Shown here in pieces: positions 48,120 through 58,316 of a stretch of 64,000 bases of DNA. The stretch comes from Streptomyces sp. NBC_00536. Its GTDB lineage: Bacteria > Actinomycetota > Actinomycetes > Streptomycetales > Streptomycetaceae. Position numbers and translations under genes: made by a program. The stretch is from the NCBI RefSeq assembly GCF_036346295.1, contig NZ_CP107819.1, forward strand, positions 5,208,001 to 5,272,000. The letters are read 5' to 3'. Under the pieces are notes generated by a model. That model ran no database searches, was not told the origin of the DNA, and saw only the letters and a program-made list of their open reading frames with translations. The number at the start of each line of letters is the position of its first letter. Position 1 is the stretch's first letter.

Positions 48120-48135
48120 AAAGTGATATCACTTT
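48120..48135. promoter_or_regulatory. Perfect 16-bp palindrome before the SPFH-RHH operon
   Basis: AAAGTGATATCACTTT is a complete palindrome, 46 bp upstream of the SPFH start. On that strand it overlaps the place of a -10 box if TTGCGG (at about 48157) is the -35. A smaller inverted repeat (GAGAGT/ACTCTC, 48097-48115) lies in the leader. The AT-rich site stands out in GC-rich DNA and its size fits a short-palindrome RHH binder. Confidence 0.8.
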
Positions 48136-48287
48136 TTTGGCGCACCGCAACTCTTCTGGTCTCCTAGGCGTCGGTTCGTAGGGCGTGGGTGCTGATTCTC
48201 ACGTCCGGATTGACCGTTATTGATCAGAATTGTGCAGCCCTTGTCACAGCCGCCGGTGTTAGCTTTCTGAGCTGACGTCGGGGGTAA

Positions 48288-50612
48288 ATGAGCGGAGCGG
48301 GAGCGATGGGCCGAGCAGAAGCGCGACGGGCGCAGCAGCAGCGCGGGAGCCGGCGTGCCGCGCCGCGCGGTGGCGCGCCGAAGAGCGGTCGCGGGAAGAA
48401 CGGCGCGGGAACGGGCCCGGGCGCGGGCAAGGGCAAGGGTAAACGGACCGGCATACGCCGGTTCTTCACCTGGAAGAAGATCCTCGGCGCGTTCTTCGGC
48501 ATGATCCTGCTCGGCATGGCAGCGGCCGTCGGCCTCTACTTCTACGTCGACGCGCCCAAGCCCAACGAAGAGGCGACGCTCCAGAGCAACGTCTACCAGT
48601 GGTCCGACGGCTCCGTCATGACCCGCACGGGCAAGTACAACCGCGAGATCCTCCCCTTCGACAAGGTTCCGGAGGATGTCCGCACCACGTTCATCGCCAT
48701 CGAGAACAAGAACTTCTACAAAGACCAGGGCATCGACTTCAAGGGCCTGGCGCGCGGCTTCATCTCCACCGTGACCGGCAAGGGCAAGGCCGGTGGTTCG
48801 ACGATCACCCAGCAGTACGTCAAGAACTACTACCTCAACCAGGACCAGACGGCTACGCGCAAGCTGAAGGAAATGGTGATCTCGCTCAAGACCGACCAGA
48901 GCATGAGCAAGAACGAGATCCTCGAGGGCTACATGAACACCAGCTACTTCGGTCGCGGTGCTTATGGAATCCAGGCCGCCGCCCAGGCCTACTACGGCGT
49001 CGACGCCCAGAAGCTGACCCTGGAGCAGGGCGCCTACCTCGCGGCCGTCCTGCAGGCCCCCAGCTCCTACGACTGGGCGACCGCCGGCCCCAACGGCAAG
49101 CGCCTCGTGATGATCCGCTTCAACGCCACCCTCGACAACATGGTCGGCATGGGCAAGCTGGACGAGGCCAAGCGCAAGACCCTGCACTTCCAGGAGCCCA
49201 TCAAGCCCAAGCCCGCCCCCGGGCGCGAGGGCCAGAAGGGCTACCTGATGGAGGCCGCCGACGCCGAGCTGAACCGGCAGGGCGTCCCCAAGGCCGCGAT
49301 CGATGCGGGCGGCTGGACGATCAAGCTCAACATCGACAAGAAGAAGCAGGCCGCCCTGGAGAAGGCCGTCAACGACGAGCTGGAATCCAAGCTGGAGCGC
49401 AAGAACACCGCGGAGCGCCCGATCGACCAGAACGTCCAGGCGGGCGCCACCTCGGTCGACCCGAAGACCGGCGCGATCGTCGCCATGTACGGCGGCACCG
49501 GCCAGGGCGAGAAGTGGTCCAGCAACGCCCTGCGCACCGACTTCCAGCCCGGCTCGACCTTCAAGCCGGTCGTCCTCGCCACCGCCCTGCAGAACGGCGC
49601 CAAGACGCAGGACGGCAAGCCGATCACGCCGAACACCCTCTACGACGGCACCAGCGGCCGCCCGGTCGTCGGCAGCGACACCGCCTTCTCCCCGCAGAAC
49701 CAGGACCAGGAAAACTACTGGGACATCGGGCACGACATCACCGTGCAGAAGGCGACCAACTCCTCCGTCAACTCCGTCTACGCGCAGATGACCGTGGACG
49801 CGAAGCCGGAGAAGGTCAAGGAGATGGGCCTCAACCTCGGCATGCGGGACCGCGACGGCTGGCCGGCCGACAAGCCCGCCATGGCGCTCGGCACCATGAG
49901 CGCGAGCACCGTCGAGATGGCCGGGGTCTACGCGACCTTCGACCACCACGGCAAGAAGGTCACCCCGTCGATCATCAAGAGCGCCCAGAACCACGCGCGC
50001 ACCTACAAGCCGGTGCAGACCATCGGTGACCAGGTGATCGATACCGCCACCGCCGACACCGTCACCAAGGTGCTCACCGGCGTGGTCACCGACGGTTCTG
50101 GCAAGAAGGTCTTCAGCGACTCCTACCAGGCGGCGGCCAAGACCGGTACCACCGAGTCCAACGTGGCGGCCTGGTTCACCGGCTACACCCCGGAACTGGT
50201 CACCGTCGTCGCGATGTTCGGTGAAGAGGTCGGCACCGGCAAGCAGGTCACCCTCACCGGCACCGCCGGTCTCGGCCGCGCAGGTGGTTCCAGCTTCCCG
50301 GCGGCCATCTGGAAGGCCTACACGCTGGCCGCGCTCTCGGGCGTCGACACCACCAAGTTCGAGCTCCCGGACGCCGAGATGGGTACGCCGCCGCCGAGCC
50401 CCACCCCGTCGGCCTCGACCTCGACGAGCCGCACCCCGGACCCGAGCAGCAGCCGCTCCTCGTCCTCGTCGACCAGCCCGGATCCGACCAGCTCGTCGTC
50501 GCGCAGCACGAGCCCGGACCCGACCCGCACGTCGTCGCGCAGCGCGAGCCCGGACCCGACCCACACGGTGCCGACTCCGACCCGCACCAACGGGTTCCCG
50601 CCCTTCCCGTAA
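48288..50612 (+). CDS. Class A penicillin-binding protein (transglycosylase/transpeptidase)
   Basis: A 774-residue bifunctional peptidoglycan synthase. A basic cytoplasmic tail of about 60 residues and one membrane helix (ILGAFFGMILLGMAAAVGLYFYV) precede the GT51 domain (FIAIENKNFYKDQGIDFKG with catalytic Glu; KAGGSTITQQYVKNYYL). The transpeptidase domain has GSTFKPVV (active Ser), SSVNSV and KTGTTE, all three penicillin-binding motifs. The C-terminal 65 residues are a Ser/Thr/Pro tail with SPDPT repeats, likely cell-wall spanning. ATG 48288; the ribosome binding site GGGG is close. Confidence 0.95.
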   Translation: MSGAGAMGRAEARRAQQQRGSRRAAPRGGAPKSGRGKNGAGTGPGAGKGKGKRTGIRRFFTWKKILGAFFGMILLGMAAAVGLYFYVDAPKPNEEATLQSNVYQWSDGSVMTRTGKYNREILPFDKVPEDVRTTFIAIENKNFYKDQGIDFKGLARGFISTVTGKGKAGGSTITQQYVKNYYLNQDQTATRKLKEMVISLKTDQSMSKNEILEGYMNTSYFGRGAYGIQAAAQAYYGVDAQKLTLEQGAYLAAVLQAPSSYDWATAGPNGKRLVMIRFNATLDNMVGMGKLDEAKRKTLHFQEPIKPKPAPGREGQKGYLMEAADAELNRQGVPKAAIDAGGWTIKLNIDKKKQAALEKAVNDELESKLERKNTAERPIDQNVQAGATSVDPKTGAIVAMYGGTGQGEKWSSNALRTDFQPGSTFKPVVLATALQNGAKTQDGKPITPNTLYDGTSGRPVVGSDTAFSPQNQDQENYWDIGHDITVQKATNSSVNSVYAQMTVDAKPEKVKEMGLNLGMRDRDGWPADKPAMALGTMSASTVEMAGVYATFDHHGKKVTPSIIKSAQNHARTYKPVQTIGDQVIDTATADTVTKVLTGVVTDGSGKKVFSDSYQAAAKTGTTESNVAAWFTGYTPELVTVVAMFGEEVGTGKQVTLTGTAGLGRAGGSSFPAAIWKAYTLAALSGVDTTKFELPDAEMGTPPPSPTPSASTSTSRTPDPSSSRSSSSSTSPDPTSSSSRSTSPDPTRTSSRSASPDPTHTVPTPTRTNGFPPFP

Positions 50613-50635
50613 GCGGCGCGGCACACGGCAAAAGA

Positions 50636-50671
50636 CCGCCGCCCGGCAGCGTCAGCGCTGCCGGGCGGCGG
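50636..50671. terminator. Bidirectional terminator between PBP and phosphatase genes
   Basis: Perfect 16-bp stem (50636-50651 with 50656-50671), four-base loop, followed by CTTTCGTTT on the plus strand. The two flanking genes converge. Confidence 0.9.
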
Positions 50672-50695
50672 CTTTCGTTTCCGGTCAGTGCCCGG

Positions 50696-53092
50696 TCAAC
50701 GCCGGTCCTGCGCCCCCGGCAACGCCAGCTCGAACCACACGACCTTTCCACTGCTCAGCCGGGTCGCGCCCCAGCGCCGTGCCATCCGGTTGACCAGGAA
50801 CAGGCCGCGGCCGCCCTCGTCGGTGTCCCGGGCCCGGCGCTGGCGCGGCAGCTGCGGGGAGTCGTCGCCGACCTCGCAGCGCAGTACGTCCGTACGCAGC
50901 AGGCGCAGCGTGACGGGCCGCTCCGCGTACCGGACGGCATTGGTCACCACCTCGCTCACCAGCAGCTCCAGGGAGTCGCTCAGCTCCTCCAGGCCCCAGC
51001 GGGTCAGGGCGCGGCGGGCGAAGCGCCGGGCGCGGCCCGGAGCGGTCTCCTCCGGGTCCAGGAACCAGTACGCGACGTCGCTCGGGGCGATCCCGTCGAA
51101 GCGGGCCGCGAGCAGCGCGATGTCGTCGTCCCGGTCGCCCGGGCCGAGCATGTCCAGTACGTCGTCACAGAGCGCTTCCAGCGGCGGCGGGTGGTCCAGG
51201 CCGGTGAGCTGCGCCGTCGTGGCGAGCCGCTCGCGCAGCTGCTCGATGCCGGTCCAGACGTCGCGCAGCCGGGATTCGACCAGGCCGTCCGTGTACAGGA
51301 GCAGGGTGGCTCCGGCGGGCGCGTCCAGCTCGACGGCCTCGAAGTCCACGCCGCCGACGCCGATGGGGGCGCCGGGCGGCACCCGGAGCACCTCCGCGCG
51401 GCCGCCCAGGTGCAGCAGGACGGGCGGCGGGTGGCCGGCGTTGGCGATGGTGATCCGGTGCGAGACGGGGTCGTAGACGGCGTACAGGCAGGTCGCCATC
51501 CGGTCCGAGCCGAGCCGCTGCGCCTGCTCGTCCAGGTGGTGCAGGACCTCGGCGGGCGGCAGGTCCAGCTGGGCGAGGGTCTGCGCGGTGGTCCGCAGCT
51601 GGCCCATGATCGCGGCGGAGGTCATGGAGTGGCCCATGACGTCGCCGACGACGAGCGCGACCCGGCTGCCGGGCAGCGGTATCGCGTCGTACCAGTCCCC
51701 GCCGACCCGGGCCGTCTCGGCGGCCGGGAGGTAGCGGCTGGCGAGCCGGACGCCGGTGGGCTGCGGGAGGCTGTCCGGGAGCATGGTGCGCTGCAGCTCG
51801 TCGGCGATGTAGGCCTCGCGGCCGTACAGGACGGCCTTGTCGATGCCGAGCGCGGTGTGGGTGGCCAGCTGGGCGGCGACGAGCAGGTCGTTCTGCTCGA
51901 AGGCGGGCCGGTCCGGCGTGCGCAGGAACACCGCCGCGCCGATCACCCGGCGGCGGCCCCGCAGCGGGGCCAGGATCGCCCGCTGGCCGCGCGGTACGGG
52001 GTGGTCCGCGCCCAGCAGCTCGGGCAGCGCGGCGCGCGCCGCGGCGGAGGACCCGAAGACGGGCCGTACTCCGCGCAGCACCTCGGCGAGGGCCCCGCCG
52101 GAGCGGATCTCGCACAGCTCGGCCGCGGGCAGGTCGCCCTGCGGGCCGACGAGCGCCAGCTGGCTGAAGTCCAGCTCGCCCCCGGCCCCGGTGACGGCGG
52201 AGAGGTCGAGCCCGGCGCCGATGGTGTCGGCGCCGCGCAGGGCGTCGGTGAGGTCGTCGATCGGCCGCAGCCGGTCGGTCCGGCGCAGCCTTAAGACGAC
52301 GGGGCCGACCGGGCGCTCGTCGCCGACGGGGAGCGGATCGCGCAGGTACACGAGGATCGCGTCGGAGAAGGTGGGCACGGTGGCCCGGCACAGGCCGAGG
52401 ACGATCTCGTCGAGGTCGATGCCGCGGGCGATCCGGCGGGTGGCCGCGCCGACGAAGCGCAGCCGGTCGCCCTCGCGGCGGGCGGCGCCGGTGTCCGGGA
52501 GGCCGGACAGGCCGCCGGGGCCGCCGGAACCGGAGGTGGTACCGGAACCCGTGGCGGGGCCCTGGGCGGCGCCCGGGGCCGTGCCGGCTCCCGGGGCCGG
52601 ACCGGGGCCGCCGGGGGCTCCTGCGGCCGCTCCCGGGCCCGTACCGGCATTGCGGGCGGCGCCCGCGTCCCGGGACGGGGCGGCGTCACCGCGCCGGGCG
52701 GCCGGGATCGGCGAGGACTGACCGGAACCGGAAGAGGAACCGGAAGAGGAACCGGAGGAGGAACCGGAGCCGGGACCCGAATCCGGCGCGCCGGGCCGGG
52801 TGTCCTGGGCGGCCGGGGCCGGGGTCTTGCCGTGCCCCTGGTCGTCCGAACGGGAAGCAGGGGCTGCCGCGGATGCGGCCTGGGAACCGGTGCGGGGACC
52901 GGATCCGCATCCGGATCCTGAGCTGGATCCGGATCCTGAGCCGGATCCGCATCCTGAGCCGGCGTCCGCACCGGAACCATCGGCACCCCGCCGCACCGGG
53001 CGGGGCCCGGGCAGGTCGGAGCCGCCCGGCGCCGGTGTCGCGGCTGCCGCGGCAGGCTGCGGGCCCTCGTAAGAGGTGGGGTACTCCGTCAC
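50696..53092 (-). CDS. GAF-SpoIIE (PP2C) phosphatase with C-terminal HATPase domain
   Basis: About 798 residues. Residues 1-230 are low-complexity (Gly, Ser, Ala, Pro with GSGSGS-type runs) and probably disordered. A GAF domain follows (LCRATVPTFSDAILVYL ... RAILAPLRGRRRVIGAAVFLRT). The SpoIIE/PP2C domain has the metal Asp in GGDWYDAIPL and VVGDVMGHSMTSAAIMGQLRTTAQTLA. The RsbW-like HATPase (ELLVSEVVTNAVRYA, DEGGRGLFLVNRMA) closes the protein. Such proteins tune anti-anti-sigma phosphorylation in stress or development. The start is uncertain: GTG 53092 is preferred, a start at 53176 is possible. Confidence 0.88.
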   Translation of the reverse strand: MTEYPTSYEGPQPAAAAATPAPGGSDLPGPRPVRRGADGSGADAGSGCGSGSGSGSSSGSGCGSGPRTGSQAASAAAPASRSDDQGHGKTPAPAAQDTRPGAPDSGPGSGSSSGSSSGSSSGSGQSSPIPAARRGDAAPSRDAGAARNAGTGPGAAAGAPGGPGPAPGAGTAPGAAQGPATGSGTTSGSGGPGGLSGLPDTGAARREGDRLRFVGAATRRIARGIDLDEIVLGLCRATVPTFSDAILVYLRDPLPVGDERPVGPVVLRLRRTDRLRPIDDLTDALRGADTIGAGLDLSAVTGAGGELDFSQLALVGPQGDLPAAELCEIRSGGALAEVLRGVRPVFGSSAAARAALPELLGADHPVPRGQRAILAPLRGRRRVIGAAVFLRTPDRPAFEQNDLLVAAQLATHTALGIDKAVLYGREAYIADELQRTMLPDSLPQPTGVRLASRYLPAAETARVGGDWYDAIPLPGSRVALVVGDVMGHSMTSAAIMGQLRTTAQTLAQLDLPPAEVLHHLDEQAQRLGSDRMATCLYAVYDPVSHRITIANAGHPPPVLLHLGGRAEVLRVPPGAPIGVGGVDFEAVELDAPAGATLLLYTDGLVESRLRDVWTGIEQLRERLATTAQLTGLDHPPPLEALCDDVLDMLGPGDRDDDIALLAARFDGIAPSDVAYWFLDPEETAPGRARRFARRALTRWGLEELSDSLELLVSEVVTNAVRYAERPVTLRLLRTDVLRCEVGDDSPQLPRQRRARDTDEGGRGLFLVNRMARRWGATRLSSGKVVWFELALPGAQDRR

Positions 53093-53370
53093 GCGTGGAA
53101 TTCCGTCCGTTTGCGCTGGATGTGCGCTGCACTCAACTCGGTCAGTCGCGGTATACCCGCTCAGCGGCGGGGGCACCGTCGCCCGCGGTACTCCCCCAAA
53201 CTTCGTCCGGGGGGACCCCCGCCCGCTCGTTGCCTCTCGGTCTGCGTTGACCTCCGGTCAAGTCCCGCGCACAGCACGTCACTTACGGGTGTACACCCTT
53301 GCATGAAGCCCTGTCTGCAAGCTTGCGGAGGACGATCCTACGTTTGAAACCCGGGGGCGCATCAAGGGTC

Positions 53371-54153
53371 TCATGAGGTCATATGCGCCGGGGTGCGGTC
53401 CCAGTCCCCGGGCAGTACCGGAACCTTCCAGCCCGGATCGGGCCGCCAGTCCTCCCAGCCGTCCGAGAACGGCGCCCCCCACTCCTCGATCAGTGCCACC
53501 GCCGCGCGTCCGGCTTCCCGTACCCGCCCGGCCGTCCCGTCGTCCATCAGCCCACACCGCAGCGCCTGCGCGAACTCGTCCTCGTCCCGCCACTTCCAGG
53601 TGCGGTCGGGGTAGACGGAGATGTCGAGGAAGTGGTCCACGGAGTCGATGCCGCCGGACCACCGGGTCCTGGGCTCCTCAAGGTTCACGTACCAGCTCCG
53701 GAAACGCCAGCCGTGATCCCAGAACAGCCACACCGACCACGGATCGCCGGGCCGGGCCAGCTTCAGCACGCCCGTGCCGAACCACCGCGAGCGGGCGGTG
53801 GTGCGCGGGGCGGTGTAGCGGGTGGCGAGCGGCTCCTCGTGCACCGGGGTCCCGTCGGCCAGCACCGGCTTGACGAGTTCGGTGTCGGGGGCCATCCACA
53901 CGGCCAGCAGCTCGGGGGTGTCCTGGACGACCGTCACCGGACGGCAGATGTGGACCGGCCCCTTCAGGCCCGGGGCGTGATCGCGGTAGCGCCACAGGAT
54001 GTGCTCGCCGGGCGCCCAGCGCGGGCCGTCGTACGAGTCGCCGTACGAGTCGCCGTGCGAGCCGTCGTACGGGCCACCGCACGCGTCGCCGCGGGTGCCA
54101 CCTCGGGTGTCACCGCGCGCCTCGCCGCCCCCGCGGCCTCCGGTACCTGTCAT
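53371..54153 (-). CDS. DUF402 (FomD-like) protein
   Basis: A 260-residue protein with a DUF402/FomD barrel: WAPGEHILWRYRDH, WLFWDHGWRFRSWYVNLEEPRTRWSGGIDSVDHFLDISVYPDRTWKWRDEDEF. FomD-like proteins hydrolyse nucleoside diphosphates or CMP-linked phosphonates; the metal-binding Asp/Glu residues are in DSVDHFLDI and DEDEF. The N-terminal 50 residues are Gly-rich with Arg and short GDSYGDSYDG repeats, encoded by repeated GTCGTACGAGTCGCC-type DNA (54025-54080), and are probably disordered. Start ATG 54153. Confidence 0.88.
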   Translation of the reverse strand: MTGTGGRGGGEARGDTRGGTRGDACGGPYDGSHGDSYGDSYDGPRWAPGEHILWRYRDHAPGLKGPVHICRPVTVVQDTPELLAVWMAPDTELVKPVLADGTPVHEEPLATRYTAPRTTARSRWFGTGVLKLARPGDPWSVWLFWDHGWRFRSWYVNLEEPRTRWSGGIDSVDHFLDISVYPDRTWKWRDEDEFAQALRCGLMDDGTAGRVREAGRAAVALIEEWGAPFSDGWEDWRPDPGWKVPVLPGDWDRTPAHMTS

Positions 54154-54275
54154 GCGCAGATCTTAGGGCTGGGCTCCCCGGGCCCGCTGCGGTGCAGGTC
54201 ACGGAGGTGTTCGGGGACGGCATTCGACCGAAATCCGGCCCTCGCCCAAGCGGGATCAAGAGGGACGGGGAGCGG

Positions 54276-55712
54276 TCAGGGGCGGGTCATCCGCAGTACG
54301 TCAAGGGCCTCGTCGAGCTGCTCCAGGGTGAGCGAGCCGCGTTCGATGTAGCCGGACTCCCGTACGACCTCCCTGATCGTCTTGCGTTCCGCGAGCGCCT
54401 TCTTGGCGACCTTGGCCGCTTCCTCGTAGCCGATGTAGCGGTTCAGCGGGGTCACCACGGAGGGCGAGGACTCGGCGTATTCCCTGGCCCGGGCCGCGTT
54501 GGCGGTGATCCCGTCGATCGTGCGGTCGGCCAGCAGCCGGCTCACGCTGCCCAGCAGCCGGATCGACTCCAGGAGGTTGCGGGCCATCACCGGGAGCATC
54601 ACGTTCAGCTCGAAGTTGCCCGCCGCGCCGGCCACGGCGACCGTGGTGTCGTTTCCGGTCACCTGGGCGGCGACCATCAGAACGGCCTCCGCGACGACCG
54701 GATTGACCTTCCCGGGCATGATCGAAGAGCCCGGCTGGAGATCCGGGAGATTGATTTCGGCCAATCCGGTGCGCGGCCCGGAAGCCATCCAGCGCAGATC
54801 ATTGGCGATCTTGGTGAGCGAGACCGCGACGGTACGGAGCATGCCCGAGGTCTCCACCAGGGCGTCCCGCGCCCCCTGGGCCTCGAAGTGGTCGCGGGCC
54901 TCGGTGAGCGGCAGCCCGGTCGCCGCGGCCACCTCGGCGATCACCGCGGCGGAGAATCCGGGCGGGGTGTTGATCCCGGTGCCGACCGCGGTGCCGCCCA
55001 GGGGCAGCTCGGCGAGCCGGGGCAGCGCCGCCCGGAGCCGCTCGACGCCGTAGCGCATCTGGGCCGCGTACCCGCCGAACTCCTGTCCCAGCGTCACCGG
55101 GGTGGCGTCCATCAGGTGGGTGCGGCCCGCCTTGACCACCTCGGCGAACTCCGCGGACTTGCGCTCCAGGGCGGCCGCGAGGTGCTCCAGGGCCGGGATC
55201 AGCTCGCCGGTGACGGCGGCGGTGGCGGCGATGTGGATGGAGGACGGGAAGACGTCGTTGGAGCTCTGCGAGGCGTTGACGTCGTCGTTGGGGTGCACGT
55301 CGCGGCCCAGCCGCTCGGTGGCCAGGGTCGCGATCACCTCGTTGGCGTTCATGTTGGACGAGGTCCCGGACCCGGTCTGGAAGACGTCCACCGGGAAGTG
55401 CGCGTCCCAGCGCCCCTCGGCCACCTCGGCGGCGGCCGAGCGGATGGCCCCGGCGACGTCCGCGTCCAGGACGCCCAGCTCCGCGTTGACCTTCGCGGCC
55501 GCGGCCTTGACCCGGGCGAGGGCGGCGATGTGCGCGCGCTCCAGGCGCTGCCCCGAGACGGGGAAGTTCTCCACGGCGCGCTGCGTCTGGGCCCGCCATT
55601 TGGCGTCGGCGGGGACCCGCACCTCACCCATCGAATCGTGCTCCACCCGGAACCCCGGGGCCTGCTGGTCCTGCCGATGAGCCTGCTGATCTTCGGTCTG
55701 ATCCTTGGTCAT
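54276..55712 (-). CDS. fumC: Class II fumarate hydratase FumC
   Basis: A 478-residue TCA-cycle enzyme that interconverts fumarate and malate without an iron-sulphur cluster. [31 protein letters not shown] and the superfamily signature [11 protein letters not shown] are present. The catalytic His is in GRTHL. A 25-residue Gln-rich N-terminal extension ([13 protein letters not shown]) precedes the usual start. ATG 55712 has GAGGAGG eight bases upstream. A class I fumarase gene ends 7.7 kb away, so the organism has both classes. Confidence 0.96.
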   Translation of the reverse strand: MTKDQTEDQQAHRQDQQAPGFRVEHDSMGEVRVPADAKWRAQTQRAVENFPVSGQRLERAHIAALARVKAAAAKVNAELGVLDADVAGAIRSAAAEVAEGRWDAHFPVDVFQTGSGTSSNMNANEVIATLATERLGRDVHPNDDVNASQSSNDVFPSSIHIAATAAVTGELIPALEHLAAALERKSAEFAEVVKAGRTHLMDATPVTLGQEFGGYAAQMRYGVERLRAALPRLAELPLGGTAVGTGINTPPGFSAAVIAEVAAATGLPLTEARDHFEAQGARDALVETSGMLRTVAVSLTKIANDLRWMASGPRTGLAEINLPDLQPGSSIMPGKVNPVVAEAVLMVAAQVTGNDTTVAVAGAAGNFELNVMLPVMARNLLESIRLLGSVSRLLADRTIDGITANAARAREYAESSPSVVTPLNRYIGYEEAAKVAKKALAERKTIREVVRESGYIERGSLTLEQLDEALDVLRMTRP

Positions 55713-55820
55713 GTTCGTGGCCTCCTCAAAAAGTTGAGCAATTGTCTTGTTCGAAGTGTTCCCAACTCCCCTACCGGCCAGTAAATACCGGGGGTAACAC
55801 CTGACACCGGGGAGACATCC

Positions 55821-57344
55821 ATGGCCCGCACCACACCAAGGCTCAGATCTACCTTCGCCGCGGCGGCCGCGCTCGCGGCCGCCCTCGGCGGCGTCACCGC
55901 CATCACCCCCATGGCCCACGCGGCCACCGCAACCCCGGCCGCGGCGACGCCCCTGTCGCCCGAACTGGAGGCGGTCCGCGCGGCGGAGGCCACCAAGATC
56001 TACGGCGACCCGGCGATCCGCCCCCTGGCCGACCGCAAGACCGGGCTGATCTCGCTGGGCGACAGCGAGATCTCGGGCGAGGGCGTCGGCAACTACGACC
56101 CCGCGACCAACACCTCGTCCAACCAGTGCCACCGCTCGCCGGACTCGGCCATCCACCGCACCGGCATCCCCGCGGACCTCACCTTCAACGTGGCCTGTTC
56201 GGGCGGCTACACCGGCAACATCCGGATCGGCGGCAGCAAGCAGTACGCCGACGAACTGGTCCAGAGCGACAACCTCGCCATCAAGGCCCGCAACACCAAG
56301 ATCAAGATGGTGCTGCTGGTCGCCGGGGCCAACGACGACCTCCAGTTCGGCCCGGTCATGACCGACTGCGTCACCCGCTGGGTGCTCAGCCAGGGCACCT
56401 GCGAGCCCAAGTACGGACCCGGCTGGCAGGCCCGGGTGGACGGCCTGAAGCCCAAGGTCGAATCGACCGTCGCCGACCTCAAGACCGTCATGCGGGACGC
56501 CGGTTACGCCGACTCCGACTACAAGCTGGTCGTGATGGGCTACCCGAGCCCGATCGGCCCGGACTTCAACGACAACCCGAACTTCCCCGGCAAGCTCCCC
56601 GGCGGCTGCGCGGGCTACGACTCGGACGCCGCCTGGGGCCGCAACTACGCGGTGCCCACCTTCGAGAAGGGCATGCGCGCCGCGGCGCTCGCCTCCGGTG
56701 CCTACTACCTCGACAACTCGCGGCTCTTCAACGGCCACGAGGTCTGCATGGAGGACACCTGGGCCCGCGGCCTCTACCTGGACCTCGGCGACCACTTCCC
56801 GTGGGACGAGAACACCGCCCGGCAGTCCTTCCACCCCAACTACCGCGGCCACGGCGCGTTCGCGTCCTGCCTGACCCAGCTCTACGACTCCGGCCTGCGC
56901 GAGGGCTCCTGCGCCGACCCGGCGAGCACCGGCACCCCCGTCCTGCAGGCCGGGGCCTGGGACGACCTGTACAAGCCGCTGAAGAACGCGGCGAACGGCA
57001 CCTGCGTCGACGCCAACGGCGGCTCCAGCGCCAACGGCACCACGCTCCTGGGCTGGGACTGCCACGGCGGCCGCAACCAGGGCTGGTGGTACGACGCGCC
57101 CCGCAAGTCGCTCCACGTCGAACTGACCCAGGACCGCTGCCTGGACGCCCCCGGCGCCAACTACGGCGCGGGCACCGGCCTGATCATCTGGAACTGCCAC
57201 GGCGGCGCGAACCAGCAGTTCGTCCGTGACGGCGCCACCATCCGCCCGCAGGCCGCCCCCGGCATGTGCCTCACCGTGGGCGCCGCCCACGACCCCGTCC
57301 GCCTGCAGACCTGCAACGGCGCGACGAACCAGCAGTTCGCGTAA
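55821..57344 (+). CDS. Secreted SGNH hydrolase with C-terminal ricin-type lectin domain
   Basis: A 507-residue secreted protein. Signal peptide ends in PMAHA. The SGNH domain has block [10 protein letters not shown] (nucleophile Ser), a Gly oxyanion block, block III GANDD and block [10 protein letters not shown] (catalytic His). It is rich in cysteines (about ten) that can form disulphides. The C-terminal 130 residues are a CBM13/ricin B lectin trefoil with QxW repeats ([26 protein letters not shown]). It probably deacylates or deesterifies a polysaccharide or lipid. Start ATG 55821, GGGGAGA upstream. Confidence 0.9.
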   Translation: MARTTPRLRSTFAAAAALAAALGGVTAITPMAHAATATPAAATPLSPELEAVRAAEATKIYGDPAIRPLADRKTGLISLGDSEISGEGVGNYDPATNTSSNQCHRSPDSAIHRTGIPADLTFNVACSGGYTGNIRIGGSKQYADELVQSDNLAIKARNTKIKMVLLVAGANDDLQFGPVMTDCVTRWVLSQGTCEPKYGPGWQARVDGLKPKVESTVADLKTVMRDAGYADSDYKLVVMGYPSPIGPDFNDNPNFPGKLPGGCAGYDSDAAWGRNYAVPTFEKGMRAAALASGAYYLDNSRLFNGHEVCMEDTWARGLYLDLGDHFPWDENTARQSFHPNYRGHGAFASCLTQLYDSGLREGSCADPASTGTPVLQAGAWDDLYKPLKNAANGTCVDANGGSSANGTTLLGWDCHGGRNQGWWYDAPRKSLHVELTQDRCLDAPGANYGAGTGLIIWNCHGGANQQFVRDGATIRPQAAPGMCLTVGAAHDPVRLQTCNGATNQQFA

Positions 57345-57383
57345 CAGGCACCCCCAGCACCGCCAGCACCCACGCACCCCCCC

Positions 57384-57409
57384 ACCCGGCCGGCGCACCC
57401 CGGCCGGGT
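57384..57409. terminator. Stem-loop terminator after the SGNH hydrolase
   Basis: ACCCGGCCGG (57384-57393) pairs with CCGGCCGGGT (57400-57409), six-base loop, then GTTTCC. It sits between convergent genes. Confidence 0.85.
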
Positions 57410-57423
57410 GTTTCCGTGTTCGC

Positions 57424-58215
57424 TCAGCAGGCGTCGAGCTGGTCCCGTACCTGCCGCGGCCGGTTGGTGATGATCGCGTCCACGCCGAGCCGCAGGCACA
57501 GGTCGACGTCCTCGGGCTCGTCGACCGTCCACACGCGCACCCCGAGCCCCGCCGCCCTGAGCCGGTCCACGAGCCGCGGATCCCGGCGCACCAGCTCGAT
57601 CCCGGGACCGGCGTGCCCCACGGTGTGCGGCAGCCGCAGCGGACCCCGGCGCTCCAGCAGCTGTACGGTCTCCAGCGCGGGCGCCAGCCGGTGCGTACGG
57701 GCCAGCGCACCGCGCGAGAAGCTCATCACCTCGACCCGGTGACCGCCCTCCCCGGGCCCGTCCGCGAGCCCGTATTCCCCGAGCACCCGCACCAGCTCGT
57801 CCTCCACCCGGCCGCCCGCCCGCGTCGGGTGCTTGGTCTCGACGGCCAGCCCCACGGGCCGCGGCGCGGCCAGCACCTCGCGGAGCAGGTCCTCGAAGTA
57901 CAGCACCCGGGCGCCCCCGTGCCGGGCCCCCTTCCAGCTGCCGAAGTCGAGCCCGGCCAGCTGCTCGTACGTCATCGCGGACACCGCGCCGCGCCCGTCG
58001 GAGGTCCGGTCGACCCGGCGGTCGTGCACGCACACCAGCCGCCCGTCGGCGGTCAGCCGCACATCGCACTCCAGCGCGTCCGCCCCGTCGAGCAGGGCCT
58101 GCCGGTAGGCGGCGAGCGTGTGCTCCGGATACTGCTCGGAAGCCCCGCGATGGGCGATGACCCGCGTCGCGCGGGCGGCGGAAGCGGAAGCGGGGACGTA
58201 GGACGCCTGAGTCAT
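57424..58215 (-). CDS. Glycerophosphodiester phosphodiesterase
   Basis: A 263-residue cytoplasmic GDPD-family enzyme. [20 protein letters not shown] carries the catalytic His and Arg, [19 protein letters not shown] the metal-binding Glu, Asp and His, and LAVETKHPT another metal Glu. It hydrolyses glycerophosphodiesters to glycerol 3-phosphate and an alcohol. There is no signal peptide, so substrates are imported or internal. ATG 58215. The length matches the family (UgpQ-like). Confidence 0.93.
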   Translation of the reverse strand: MTQASYVPASASAARATRVIAHRGASEQYPEHTLAAYRQALLDGADALECDVRLTADGRLVCVHDRRVDRTSDGRGAVSAMTYEQLAGLDFGSWKGARHGGARVLYFEDLLREVLAAPRPVGLAVETKHPTRAGGRVEDELVRVLGEYGLADGPGEGGHRVEVMSFSRGALARTHRLAPALETVQLLERRGPLRLPHTVGHAGPGIELVRRDPRLVDRLRAAGLGVRVWTVDEPEDVDLCLRLGVDAIITNRPRQVRDQLDAC

Positions 58216-58316
58216 GCGCCAAACCCTCGCAAACCCGGGTGAACGGGCTGGTGCGGGGCTGTGTCTCTGACGTTAACCGGATGCGGATCCTCTCCTGGGC
58301 GCGGGAGGGTGTCGGC

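Noticed and set aside
54276..57710. Very long minus-strand frame covering fumC and the region opposite the SGNH hydrolase
   Set aside because: Only the fumC part has family motifs and a ribosome binding site; the rest is the GC-rich shadow of the SGNH hydrolase gene.
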